Shown in pieces: positions 29,993 to 37,984 of a stretch of 46,082 bases of DNA (positions are counted from its first letter, which is position 1; the number at the start of each line of letters is the position of its first letter). Origin of the DNA: CAYNFR01 sp964396595 (GTDB taxonomy: Bacteria > Bacteroidota > Bacteroidia > Chitinophagales > Saprospiraceae); contig CAYNFR010000027.1 of NCBI GenBank assembly GCA_964396595.1, positions 1 to 46,082 on the forward strand. The letters run 5' to 3'. The position numbers and the translations under genes were made by a program. The notes under the pieces are model-generated. The model saw only the letters and a program-made list of their open reading frames with translations. It was not told the DNA's origin and searched no databases.

Positions 29993-30725
29993 GTTCGTAT
30001 ACGAGAAGTTTCATTTCTCGTCCATCCCAGACGGCATAAGTAAAATGCTCCATCCAATCACCAAGATTAATGTAAGTGGATCGCCCATCTGATAGGCGGT
30101 GCATCATGGGATTATGGTTGTGTCCCATGATATAGTAGTCAATAGGCGTCACTTTACTATGTTGCTCACAAAAAAGAATGGCGGCATTATTGGCGTTGTC
30201 GGAGGATCCTTGATCATGCGCACGACTCCATGCGCTGACGCGGCGCATCAAGGATATACCGATTCGCGGATGAAGCAGGCTGTAGATCCGGTAAGCCCAC
30301 CTGCTACGGAAGATTTTCTTGATAAACTTATATCTCCTATCGCCGTCATCTAATCCATCACCGTGATGGAGGTAGAATTTTCTGCCACTATCGACAAAAA
30401 TGTGTTCATTGTTATAGATGCGCAATCCTACTTCTCGCAGGAGATAATCTTTTGTCCACATGTCATGATTCCCCTTGGAAAAGTGCACTGCTACACCATT
30501 GTCAGTCAGCTCCGCTAAGGTGCCTAGTAAACGAGTAAAACCTCTGGGTATTACAGCTTTATATTCAAACCAGTAATCAAAGATGTCCCCTACAAGATGA
30601 ATAGCCTTGGCGTCATTAGCTTTCTCTTTGAGAAAACAAACTAAATGGCGTTCACGAGCAAGGCTACTTACTGTAGTATCTATACCTAAGTGCGCGTCAG
30701 AAACAAAGTAAATCTTAGAACCCAT
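29964..30725 (-). CDS. lpxH: UDP-2,3-diacylglucosamine diphosphatase
   Basis: 253 residues, metallophosphoesterase fold. LpxH cleaves UDP-2,3-diacylglucosamine to lipid X and UMP in lipid A synthesis at the inner face of the membrane. Metal-binding motifs are all present in order: SDAHLG, GDIFDYWFEY, KGNHDMW, LHHGDG and MGHNHNP. The DYWFEY extension after the GD motif is typical for LpxH-type enzymes of Bacteroidota. It is divergent from the SDR gene and stands alone. Family identity is firm; the LpxH assignment rests on length and motif context, and no other lpx genes are here. Confidence 0.87.
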   Translation of the reverse strand: MGSKIYFVSDAHLGIDTTVSSLARERHLVCFLKEKANDAKAIHLVGDIFDYWFEYKAVIPRGFTRLLGTLAELTDNGVAVHFSKGNHDMWTKDYLLREVGLRIYNNEHIFVDSGRKFYLHHGDGLDDGDRRYKFIKKIFRSRWAYRIYSLLHPRIGISLMRRVSAWSRAHDQGSSDNANNAAILFCEQHSKVTPIDYYIMGHNHNPMMHRLSDGRSTYINLGDWMEHFTYAVWDGREMKLLVYEQKKERHTPQ

Positions 30726-30790
30726 GCGGCGACCAAAATACCTAAAATGTTATTATTCACTCTATTCTTTATTCTTCGGATTGTACGACG

Positions 30791-30798
30791 TATTTTTG
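30791..30798 (+). promoter_or_regulatory. -7 element of the SDR gene promoter
   Basis: TATTTTTG matches TAnnTTTG. It lies 19 nt before the ATG at 30818, which supports that ATG and argues against an in-frame TTG at 30800. Confidence 0.55.
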
Positions 30799-30817
30799 AT
30801 TGACAAGTATAGCACTT

Positions 30818-31603
30818 ATGAATTTAAATTTTCAAGGGATGAATGCCCTCGTATGTGGTGGCTCAGGAGGCATCGGTCGGGCAGCAGCAGAAGAATTGGC
30901 GCAATTGGGTGCCAATATTACCTTACTGGCAAGGGATATCGGCAGGCTATCTACAGCAGCCAAAAATCTTGATCGCAGTCAGAATCAAGATCATGATTTT
31001 TTATGTGCTGATTTTTCTGACAGTCATGACTTAAAGATTAAGATCAACAGAGCGCTCCTCTCCAAGAGCTATCATATACTTATAAACAATACAGGAGGTC
31101 CTCCTGCAGGATCTATGCTCGATGCTTCAATTGATCAATTAGAGCAAGCATTTCATAATCATATAGTGTGCAATCAGATATTGGTACAAGCACTGGTGCC
31201 GCATATGATAAAATTGAAATACGGACGCATTATCAATGTCGTATCTATTTCTGTCAAAACACCTATTGAGAATCTCGGCGTGTCAAACACTGTCAGAGGG
31301 GCTGTCGCAAGTTGGTCAAAAACCTTGGCGAATGAACTTGGTCAATACAATATCACTGTTAATAATATTCTTCCGGGATTTACAGATACAGCTCGTCTCC
31401 GTGAACTTTACAAGGCTAAAGCTGAAAAGACAGGTGTGCCATTCGAGAAGTTGATTGAAAATATAGCAGACTCTACACCTATTAAGCGTATAGGTCGTCC
31501 TCACGAGATAGCCGCAGCCATAGCCTTTTTAGCCTCACCTTCGTCTTCCTTTATTACGGGTGTAAATTTGCCTGTAGATGGAGGAAGACTACCTAGTATG
31601 TAA
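30818..31603 (+). CDS. Short-chain dehydrogenase/reductase, divergent active site
   Basis: 261 residues from the ATG at 30818. Rossmann-fold SDR: cofactor loop GGSGGIG (residues ~14-20), NNTGGPP where classical members have NNAG, and IINVVSIS for the catalytic Ser strand. The classical YxxxK is not present: the segment reads LGVSNTVRGAVASWSKTLANEL, with Ser-Asn and Arg around the place of Tyr and Lys. C-terminal PGFTDTAR and the ending INLPVDGG-like VNLPVDGGRLPSM are normal. This SN..R subgroup is known among FabG-like proteins, but its substrate is not settled. Probably cytosolic, NAD(P)-binding. It is divergent from lpxH and convergent with prs. Confidence 0.82.
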   Translation: MNLNFQGMNALVCGGSGGIGRAAAEELAQLGANITLLARDIGRLSTAAKNLDRSQNQDHDFLCADFSDSHDLKIKINRALLSKSYHILINNTGGPPAGSMLDASIDQLEQAFHNHIVCNQILVQALVPHMIKLKYGRIINVVSISVKTPIENLGVSNTVRGAVASWSKTLANELGQYNITVNNILPGFTDTARLRELYKAKAEKTGVPFEKLIENIADSTPIKRIGRPHEIAAAIAFLASPSSSFITGVNLPVDGGRLPSM

Positions 31604-31629
31604 GATGAAGGAACAAAACCTATCATCTA

Positions 31630-32562
31630 TTATTCGTCAACGAATAGAGCAGCTATCGATCTGTACTCGTGTGTATTCCGAATAGCACGTGCAAACAGTT
31701 TTCCACATGAAAGCACTTTGATTTTTGAACTTTCTTTGCGCAGCGGGATCGTATCAGTCACAATGACCTCTGTGAGTACTGATTCTTCGATTCTTTCATA
31801 GGCCGGCCCTGAAAGTACAGGGTGTGCAGCGATGGCTTTTACACTTCTGGCACCACTGTCGACCAATGCTTCTGCCGCTTTACACAATGTGCCCGCTGTG
31901 TCAATAAGGTCATCGACAAGAATAACATCTTTTCCTTGAACATCTCCGATGACATTGATTGCTTTGACCTGATTAGCTATTTCTCGTTCTTTATCGCAGA
32001 TGACGAGATTTTTATTAAAATGCTTCGCATATGTTCTTGCGCGCTTGACACCACCCACATCAGGTGAGGCAAAAATAGTCTCACTCAAATCTTGTTCCTT
32101 TAGGTAAGGAACAAAAATGGCATTGCTCTGCAGATGATCCACCGGAATATCAAAAAAGCCCTGAAGCTGATCCGCGTGAAGATCCATTGTTACAACTCTA
32201 TCTGCACCGGCAGCTTCGATCATCTTGGCGATTAACTTAGCCGATATTGGTACCCTCGGTTGATCTTTTCGATCTTGACGCGCATATCCGAAGTAAGGAA
32301 TGACAGCCGTAATATAACCTGCGCTGGCTCGCTTAGCACTATCTATCAGGAGCAATAGTTCCAACAAATTTTCAGCGGGGGGGAAGGTTGACTGGATAAA
32401 AAATACATAAGCACCTCTCACCGATTCCTTGATGACAGGCTGCATCTCTCCATCGCTAAATCTATTGACCTGGACTTTGGCTAATTCGTATCCATAGTAT
32501 TCCGATATTCGCTCACCAAGGTAACGAGACGATTGGCCGGCGATGAGTTTGACTTCTGACAT
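31630..32562 (-). CDS. prs: Ribose-phosphate pyrophosphokinase
   Basis: 310 residues, the standard length. It makes PRPP from ribose 5-phosphate and ATP for purine, pyrimidine, His, Trp and NAD synthesis. Visible: KVQVNRFSDGEMQP, the ATP-binding FFIQSTFPPAENLLELLLLIDSA, the flexible-loop PYFGYARQDRKDQPR, the metal site VTMDLHADQLQGFFDIPVDHL, and the PRPP-binding VILVDDLIDTAGTL. Cytosolic hexamer in characterised members. It is single, convergent with the SDR gene. A -7 element TATTTTTG lies 22 nt upstream of its ATG. Confidence 0.97.
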   Translation of the reverse strand: MSEVKLIAGQSSRYLGERISEYYGYELAKVQVNRFSDGEMQPVIKESVRGAYVFFIQSTFPPAENLLELLLLIDSAKRASAGYITAVIPYFGYARQDRKDQPRVPISAKLIAKMIEAAGADRVVTMDLHADQLQGFFDIPVDHLQSNAIFVPYLKEQDLSETIFASPDVGGVKRARTYAKHFNKNLVICDKEREIANQVKAINVIGDVQGKDVILVDDLIDTAGTLCKAAEALVDSGARSVKAIAAHPVLSGPAYERIEESVLTEVIVTDTIPLRKESSKIKVLSCGKLFARAIRNTHEYRSIAALFVDE

Positions 32563-32584
32563 GATTAATTATCATTCTAGAACG

Positions 32585-32592
32585 CAAAAATA
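32585..32592 (-). promoter_or_regulatory. -7 element of prs promoter
   Basis: On the minus strand TATTTTTG followed by CG fits the TAnnTTTG consensus and lies 22 nt before the prs ATG. No good -33 TTTG is seen. Confidence 0.5.
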
Positions 32593-32821
32593 GCATTTAC
32601 TAATCGTCTTGTATCTACATAGTTGCGCATTCAGAGACTTCGGGTCAAGAGAAATGATGTTTTAATCCTCGTATAATATGAACAAGAAATTAGTTCTTGG
32701 CCGAAAATTTTTTGTTTTATGCTGGATGCCTTATTTTCACCGCTAGCTGATCCTGACAGTTTTAGTAACTGCGAATATGCTTAAGATCGGCATTCGAGGT
32801 ATCATCTTAAGAATTAAAGCT

Positions 32822-34069
32822 ATGAACTCTATTTACCTATACCTTTCTGCGATACTTTTATCAGGATTATGCTCATGTGCCAGTTCGCGTGTTGCGCATT
32901 CTGTCCCAGAAGACCCACTAATGGCTAAAGCCAATGAACTTGCGCAAAAATACTTGATCACTGATGGACATGTCGATTTACCATACAGGTTGAAAATATC
33001 CAATTTTCAGTTGACTCGCGAGTACATGGGTATCCCTATCGAGACAGATGCTGGAGATTTTGATTATGTCCGCGCTAAAAAAGGTGGTCTTGACGCTCCA
33101 TTTATGTCGATTTTTCTTCCGGCTAATCTTCAAGAAGAACGCGGTAAATCTAAAGCGCTGGCAGATGAGCTAATTGATATGGTAGAAGGCATTGCCCGAG
33201 AGCATCCCGATAAATTTGGTGTAGCAAAAAGTGTTGCCGATTGCGAAAGATTTTTTGCCGAAGGCAAGATAGCCCTTCCTATGGGTATGGAAAATGGCTC
33301 TGGTATTGAAGATGATATTACCAATGTACGCTATTTTAAAGATAGAGGGATAAGTTACATTACGCTCACCCATGGCAAAGTCAACCTGATCTGTGACTCT
33401 TCTTATGATCCACTCAAGAAATGGAATGGATTAAGTCCGTTCGGAGAGGATGTAGTCCGAGAGATGATCAGGGTGGGCATTATGATCGATATATCGCATG
33501 TGTCAGATGAGACATTTTATGATGTCATGGCGATGTCCCCTGTGCCGGTCATTGCTTCACATTCTTCTTGCAGAGTGTTTACACCGGATTTTGAGCGCAA
33601 TATGTCTGATGATATGATCAAGAGGTTAGCACAGAATGGTGGTGTTATTCAGATTAACTTTGGTTCCAGCTTTTTAGATAAAGAGGTGGCTGATGGCATG
33701 AATCGATCAAGAGAAGAACTTACAAAAATATTGGCAGACCAAGGCCTCAGCTATAGAGATCCAGAAGCGAAGGAAGTCATAGAAGCTTATCGCAAATCGA
33801 ACCCGGTACTTTTATCAGATGTCAAAAAGGTCGCAGATCACATAGATCATGTAGTAAAAATTGCAGGCATTGACTATGTGGGTCTGGGTTCAGACTTTGA
33901 TGGAGTAGGGGACACCTTGCCGACAGGGCTTAAAGACGTATCTCAATTTCCTAACCTGATATACGAGTTGCTTAAGCGTGGATACACTGATGAGGATATC
34001 GAAAAAATATGCTCGGGCAATGTATTCAGGGTATGGCGGGCGGTAGAGGCTTATGCGCAGCGATCATGA
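32822..34069 (+). CDS. Membrane dipeptidase (M19 family) lipoprotein
   Basis: 415 residues from the ATG at 32822. The 15 residues encoded upstream are basic and non-signal-like, whereas this start gives a lipoprotein signal (YLYLSAILLSGLCSCAS) with a likely lipidated Cys in LCSC. The renal-dipeptidase fold follows: zinc ligands in ITDGHVDLPYR (HxD), the bridging Glu in GMENGSGI, His in VIASHSSCR, and GLGSDFDGVGD near the end. It should hydrolyse dipeptides, including D-residue dipeptides, in the periplasm. Length and motifs are complete. It stands alone, ahead of the promoter of the baeRF gene. Confidence 0.92.
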   Translation: MNSIYLYLSAILLSGLCSCASSRVAHSVPEDPLMAKANELAQKYLITDGHVDLPYRLKISNFQLTREYMGIPIETDAGDFDYVRAKKGGLDAPFMSIFLPANLQEERGKSKALADELIDMVEGIAREHPDKFGVAKSVADCERFFAEGKIALPMGMENGSGIEDDITNVRYFKDRGISYITLTHGKVNLICDSSYDPLKKWNGLSPFGEDVVREMIRVGIMIDISHVSDETFYDVMAMSPVPVIASHSSCRVFTPDFERNMSDDMIKRLAQNGGVIQINFGSSFLDKEVADGMNRSREELTKILADQGLSYRDPEAKEVIEAYRKSNPVLLSDVKKVADHIDHVVKIAGIDYVGLGSDFDGVGDTLPTGLKDVSQFPNLIYELLKRGYTDEDIEKICSGNVFRVWRAVEAYAQRS

Positions 34070-34107
34070 GATTAGTTTTTAACATTCTTATCTTAACTGT
34101 TTGACAG

Positions 34108-34138
34108 TTGATATTGGCGTAATATTAGTATAGATTTG
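34108..34138 (+). promoter_or_regulatory. Promoter of the baeRF3 gene
   Basis: TTG at 34108-34110 and TAGATTTG at 34131-34138 are 20 nt apart, matching the Bacteroidota -33/-7 arrangement. The predicted start of transcription near 34144 gives a leader of about 75 nt. Confidence 0.6.
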
Positions 34139-34160
34139 CGCATCTTTTGGCGATTGGGCC

Positions 34161-34198
34161 ACATGACTATCTATCAGTTTACGATGTCATGTTTTTTT
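34161..34198 (+). terminator. Terminator-like hairpin in the baeRF3 leader
   Basis: ACATGAC and GTCATGT pair (7 bp), and ATC/GAT extend the stem by 3 bp past a single bulged T, leaving an 11-nt loop. Seven T follow at once. It lies downstream of the promoter at 34108 and ends 20 nt before the ATG. It may therefore be an attenuator, or only the terminator of the dipeptidase gene. Confidence 0.65.
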
Positions 34199-34218
34199 AT
34201 CACGAATAAAGAATAAAA

Positions 34219-35292
34219 ATGAACTTAACGATTAAGGAACTAAAGGACATTATCTCAGAGAGTTGTATTACGATTATTATGAATACGCATAGGACTAAGC
34301 CCGATAATCTCCGTGATCCTATTAATCTGAAGAATCTGGTATCTAATGCAGAAGAGAGGCTGCTCAATGATGAGAGCAAGAAGTATGCACGAGCATTGGT
34401 ACAAAGAATAAAGGAGTTAGAGGCTTCAATTGATCATAATTACAATCTTGATAGTCTTGTGTTGTTCGTCAATGAGGATATAGCTGAATATGTGAGATTG
34501 CCTATTACCGTTGAAGATAGGGTCGTAATTGATCATACTTTTGCTACGAGAGACTTAGTAAGAGCGATGCATATGGAGACGAACTATTACGTGCTGGCGT
34601 TGAGTCAGAGGCAAGTACGACTGATAGAGGCGTTTAATGACAAAGTGGTACAAGAAGTAGGTGGCGCATTCCCGATTGACAATACGCAGTTTTATTCGAC
34701 CAATAAAACTGAGATGTCCAATGCTTCCCGATTAACCAATCTTGTTGGAGAGTTCTTTAACCGTGTTGACAAGGAGCTTAACAAGGTAAGACAATCGCAC
34801 GCACTTCCCGTGCTCCTCTGTACTGAAGAAGGGAACTTCAATGAATATCTCAAAATTGCAGACCAGAGACATTCGATCTTTGACTTCTATCTCAACATGA
34901 ATCGCTTAGAAGAAAAGGATCATGCCATTGTAAGAGAGGCATGGCCTCTGGTCAGAAAGTATACAGAGGATAAGAATAATGCCAGAGTAGCAGAGTTGAA
35001 AAGAGCTGTATCAACAGGTAAGTTTCTTAGTGATGTGACAGACATCTGGCGAGCCATTAATGAAGGAAGGATACAGACACTGTTCATCGAGCAGGGATTA
35101 TTTCAGCCCGGCTTTATTGAAACCGGCAATGTTACATTCGCATCAGAGGCAGATCGTGACAAGAAAGAAGTGGTTGACGATATCTATGACGAATTGATCG
35201 AAGCGAATATGAATTTTGGCGGCGATGTTGTCTTCTTGCCTAAAGGGGAACTCACTGATTTTAATGGTTTCGGAGCGATTACGCGATATTAG
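34219..35292 (+). CDS. Release-factor-like protein, baeRF family 3
   Basis: 357 residues, cytosolic, no signal or membrane segment. It resembles the bacterial archaeo-eukaryotic release factor-like family 3. The N-terminal region has an ITIIMNTHR strand (others show SIYLPTHR) followed by NLKNLVSNAEERLL; the middle part has LALSQRQVRLIEAFNDKVVQE, in the place of the eRF1 core region; the C-terminal part reads RIQTLFIEQG and DDIYDELIEANMNFGGDVVFLP, as in the eL8-like third domain. These proteins are proposed to act on stalled ribosomes or peptidyl-tRNA, but there is little experimental support. No GGQ motif is seen, so classical peptide release is not indicated. It is monocistronic. Confidence 0.8.
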   Translation: MNLTIKELKDIISESCITIIMNTHRTKPDNLRDPINLKNLVSNAEERLLNDESKKYARALVQRIKELEASIDHNYNLDSLVLFVNEDIAEYVRLPITVEDRVVIDHTFATRDLVRAMHMETNYYVLALSQRQVRLIEAFNDKVVQEVGGAFPIDNTQFYSTNKTEMSNASRLTNLVGEFFNRVDKELNKVRQSHALPVLLCTEEGNFNEYLKIADQRHSIFDFYLNMNRLEEKDHAIVREAWPLVRKYTEDKNNARVAELKRAVSTGKFLSDVTDIWRAINEGRIQTLFIEQGLFQPGFIETGNVTFASEADRDKKEVVDDIYDELIEANMNFGGDVVFLPKGELTDFNGFGAITRY

Positions 35293-35621
35293 AGTTATTT
35301 TGAGGAGAGATTCTCCGAGGCTTGATCTGTCATAGCGAATAAGCGAAGACGTAACGCGGGATTGGTTATAACGATTTCGAAATTGTCGAGTGATTTAATT
35401 GAATGAAGGTATCTGTCATTGGCCTTCCGGCCAATGAATCTGCGATACTTGATTCCTAGAGAGGGAAATGTGAGTTGGATTCATTTAAACCTAATACAAA
35501 TGGATTAATCGTACTGAGCGGACGCCAATTTTTTGAAGCGTTTTAACAAAGCAATATTCATTTCTGCCCTATTGATTCACAATGTGTGCGTGAATTATAG
35601 AGGAGTCAAGGCCCCAGTTTT
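35293..35621. other. Intergenic region with palindromic hairpin
   Basis: A 329-bp gap between convergent genes with no coding potential that I can see. CATTGGCC-TTCC-GGCCAATG at 35417-35436 is a perfect 8-bp stem with a four-base loop and no T run. A second small inverted pair, GGAGA and TCTCC, is near 35311. Function unknown; either could act in termination or RNA stability. Confidence 0.4.
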
Positions 35622-36443
35622 CTATAAATGGCTGAGCAGTGGAATATTCTCGGGTGACTCTTCTTGATTTCTCAATGACGGATAGAATAACAAGTCTTGT
35701 ACATAGCTGTCAGTACTAAAGTGCGTCCAATTTTCTTTTCCATACTTTAGGCGATCTTCAATTATACGCATTACGGCAGGATTTACGCCGAGACCGAGGT
35801 GGCTACCGCGCACCTGAATGTTTTGATGCCATTCGTCGGTAACTTTTTCTAAACAAACTTCCCATGGCACTACACCATCTTCTTTCGTATATATAGCTGT
35901 AGTAGGTACCGGGGCAGGCTTCGGAATATCATCAAGCAATGCTTGATCTGCCTTATTGGTGATTTTTCCTTTTGTGAGGAGGCGATAAATCCAGACAGCA
36001 TTATTGGGAAGAGAAACACCACCGAAAGGGGAACCAAGTGTTATCACTTGTCTGACCAGATCCGGTCTTTCTTTGGCAAGCTGTCTAGCGAAGATGCCTC
36101 CGAGACTCCATCCGATGAGGGATATTTCTTGTCCTGATTCAAGATATTGATTTTCTAGCTTGTTCAGTAATTTGCCTAGGTAGTTTTCACGTGCATAATT
36201 GCGTCCTTCGCCCCATCCGACTGCTTCATATCCCAGTTTATTGATGAATTTACGCAGAGGCGCTGTCGAGTAGTCTGTAGCCATGAATCCGGGTAATACC
36301 ATCACTGGATGTCTGTCGGACTCGATAGATTCTTTTTTAAGCGCATTGTAAGGAAGAAATGTGCCGTATTCTAATATTGCCCGGCCACTTTCAGTCAGAA
36401 GCCAAAAAAGCGAAGGTTTCTTAATTTCTTTGTCATCAGCCAT
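35622..36443 (-). CDS. Alpha/beta hydrolase, lipase/esterase-like
   Basis: 273 residues from the ATG at 36443; a TTG ten codons upstream is less likely. Alpha/beta hydrolase fold with PVMVLPGFMATDYSTAPLRKF (oxyanion side), a GW.EGRN segment, the nucleophile elbow LIGWSLGGIFARQ, then TLGSPFGG, an acid-region IYTKEDGVVPW, and a late His in VRGSHLGLGVNP. The triad thus looks complete. There is no signal peptide, so it acts in the cytosol. The pattern matches the PGFLASD..T..LR group of putative lipases/esterases found in many bacteria. Position next to phasin-like genes raises the possibility of an ester-polymer or lipid-granule substrate, but a terminator separates them and the link is inference. 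Confidence 0.82.
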   Translation of the reverse strand: MADDKEIKKPSLFWLLTESGRAILEYGTFLPYNALKKESIESDRHPVMVLPGFMATDYSTAPLRKFINKLGYEAVGWGEGRNYARENYLGKLLNKLENQYLESGQEISLIGWSLGGIFARQLAKERPDLVRQVITLGSPFGGVSLPNNAVWIYRLLTKGKITNKADQALLDDIPKPAPVPTTAIYTKEDGVVPWEVCLEKVTDEWHQNIQVRGSHLGLGVNPAVMRIIEDRLKYGKENWTHFSTDSYVQDLLFYPSLRNQEESPENIPLLSHL

Positions 36444-36612
36444 ATCAACGCAACTCAAAATTTTATGATACAAGTAAAGTACAATGTAAATGTATCAATT
36501 ATATGACAACGGAAGAATATTTTACCACTAATCGTAATTGGCGGTTGATCTTCGTGTACATCAGGTATTAACAAATATAATTTCTAAAGGGTTGGAGATT
36601 ACGATTTTTTCA

Positions 36613-36647
36613 TAAAAAAGCCGAGACTTCCTTTGAGAAGCCTCGGC
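36613..36647 (-). terminator. Rho-independent terminator after the phasin-like operon
   Basis: On the minus strand GCCGAGGCTTC and GGAAGTCTCGGC form a stem with one mismatch around a short loop, then six T. It starts 28 nt after the stop of the small phasin-like gene and separates it from the hydrolase gene. Confidence 0.88.
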
Positions 36648-36674
36648 AGATGTCGTATAAAAGTAATTCGGTTA

Positions 36675-36959
36675 CTAGTTTTTGCTAAAGAGTGTTTTTA
36701 CTCTTTTGCGCGTGTCAATTACTTGCCCTTTGACGATTTCAAGCGTGTTAAATAAGATGTCTTGTTGGTTAGAAGCCAATTTAAGACCACCTTTTACTGC
36801 TTTGTCAGCAACATTTTGCCATTCAGAACCTCTTTTGACAGCGATATCGACTAGTTCTTCAGAAGTTTTGAGCATGAATTGATTAACCTCGCTAGCAGTT
36901 TCTTTTACTTTACCGAAGGTTTTAGTTGTCTCTATGTTAATTGTTTTTTTAGTAGACAT
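36675..36959 (-). CDS. Small phasin-like coiled-coil protein
   Basis: 94 residues, almost entirely helical: VKETASEVNQFMLKTSEELVDIAVKRGSEWQNVADKAVKGGLKLASNQQDILFNTLEIVKGQ. The pattern of a Trp-containing amphipathic helix, KAVKGGLKLA, then a second helix ending DILFNTLEIVKGQ is shared with the neighbouring 219-residue protein, so the two are paralogues. It resembles phasins, which coat polyhydroxyalkanoate granules, but such short helical proteins are hard to place and a general stress role is as likely. No signal or membrane segment. It lies 26 nt downstream of its paralogue and is probably co-transcribed. Confidence 0.7.
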   Translation of the reverse strand: MSTKKTINIETTKTFGKVKETASEVNQFMLKTSEELVDIAVKRGSEWQNVADKAVKGGLKLASNQQDILFNTLEIVKGQVIDTRKRVKTLFSKN

Positions 36960-36985
36960 GGTTTTATGATTTATTAGTGATTAAA

Positions 36986-37645
36986 TTATTTAGAAAGATT
37001 TGCAGCTTCTTGAGGCCATAGTGTTGCGTCTATAAGGCTATATCGAGAACCGGCTTTATCGAGAATAGTTTTCAGTTCAACTGCGGTAGTTTTGGCTAGT
37101 TGTGCATAAGATGAAATACCTGCTGCTTTAAGTAATTCTGCCACTTTCGGCCCGATGCCATTGATTTTTTGTAGATCATCTCCTGAGACAATTTTCTCTT
37201 GGATGATACTAGTCGTCTCTGTGATGTTGTGTCCTACCATTTTAGCCACTTTGTTTATGTTTTTTTCGGTAGTATTCACGGCTGTTTTAGTGAGAGACTC
37301 AGCCTTATTTACAGCTGATTTTACCGTTTTGCTTGCTTTACTCGAAGCCTGTTTGACGGCGTTCTCGACATCTTTACCGACGAGGTGATTTACTTGCTTC
37401 TGACCTTTCACATATTGACCTTTAATGGTTTTCAATGCGTCAAAAACGATGTCTTTTTGCTTTTCGATGAGGGGTTGGCTGTTTTTGACAGCTTTGGCTA
37501 TTAGTTTTTGCCATTGTTCAGCTGTGTGCACGGTTGTGTCGATAAGACTTTCAGTTGTCTTAATAGCTTTCACGTTAAGTGTGTCAATGTTCTTAATGAA
37601 CTTGGGATTTTGTTTTTTCCCGGTATTGTTTGCTTTAGTTGCCAT
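36986..37645 (-). CDS. Phasin-like protein fused to a helix-hairpin-helix domain
   Basis: 219 residues. Residues ~20-85 match the small paralogue downstream (TTVHTAEQWQKLIAKAVKN and DIVFDALKTIKGQYVKGQKQ). Residues ~86-150 are a Lys/Ala/Thr-rich helical linker (KASKTVKSAVNKAESLTKTA). Residues ~155-219 form a helix-hairpin-helix domain of the DLQKINGIGPKVAELLKAAG type, ending SLIDATLWPQEAANLSK. Such domains bind DNA or are fused to other proteins with unclear roles. The pairing suggests a granule or scaffold protein that also contacts DNA, as PhaM-like proteins do. That comparison is inference. First gene of the operon, behind a promoter with an 11-bp direct repeat. Confidence 0.72.
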   Translation of the reverse strand: MATKANNTGKKQNPKFIKNIDTLNVKAIKTTESLIDTTVHTAEQWQKLIAKAVKNSQPLIEKQKDIVFDALKTIKGQYVKGQKQVNHLVGKDVENAVKQASSKASKTVKSAVNKAESLTKTAVNTTEKNINKVAKMVGHNITETTSIIQEKIVSGDDLQKINGIGPKVAELLKAAGISSYAQLAKTTAVELKTILDKAGSRYSLIDATLWPQEAANLSK

Positions 37646-37674
37646 GTTTTATTGCTTTTAAATGAAAGATGACA

Positions 37675-37682
37675 CAAAGATG
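37675..37682 (-). promoter_or_regulatory. -7 element of phasin operon promoter
   Basis: On the minus strand CATCTTTG, followed by TGTCAT. It is one base from TAnnTTTG and almost identical to the elements upstream of the UspA-like gene (CATATTTGTGTCAT) and ssb (CATCTTTGTGTCGT). It lies 29 nt upstream of the start codon. Confidence 0.55.
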
Positions 37683-37688
37683 AATGAC

Positions 37689-37710
37689 GCCGGTTACAGA
37701 TGAGTTACAA
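37689..37710 (-). promoter_or_regulatory. Pho-box-like direct repeat upstream of the phasin operon
   Basis: On the minus strand TTGTAACTCAT is followed directly by CTGTAACCGGC: two 7-bp half-sites (TTGTAAC, CTGTAAC) 11 bp apart. This is the layout of PhoB boxes (CTGTCAT half-sites with a 4-bp spacer), with partial base agreement. The downstream edge is 6 nt from the -7 element, where an activator would replace a missing -33 box. Confidence 0.55.
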
Positions 37711-37984
37711 AGACTTTTAAGCCCTTGAGATTGACACAGATCCCTGGACTTGTGATAGCGCGAAGGATGTAGAAGGGCATAGATTTTCTACCAGAGTATG
37801 GTTATGAGGGAAATTGTAGAGGGCTTCGATGATATGGATGTTGCGATCAGCGACGTGAGAATAGGATGTATTCCTTCTACAGATCGACCTATGCACATAC
37901 AGACATAGATATTTGCCAATGATCCAAGTGCGTCTTTGTGCTGCGGATGATAGTCGATTTTGTGATGAATCGGCCTTATATACA
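37711..37984. other. Central part of divergent intergenic region
   Basis: No gene with coding character between the divergent phasin and UspA promoters. A CTTAA-containing segment (37715-37720 on the minus strand) continues the direct-repeat pattern imperfectly upstream of the phasin box. I recognise nothing else in it. Confidence 0.35.
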
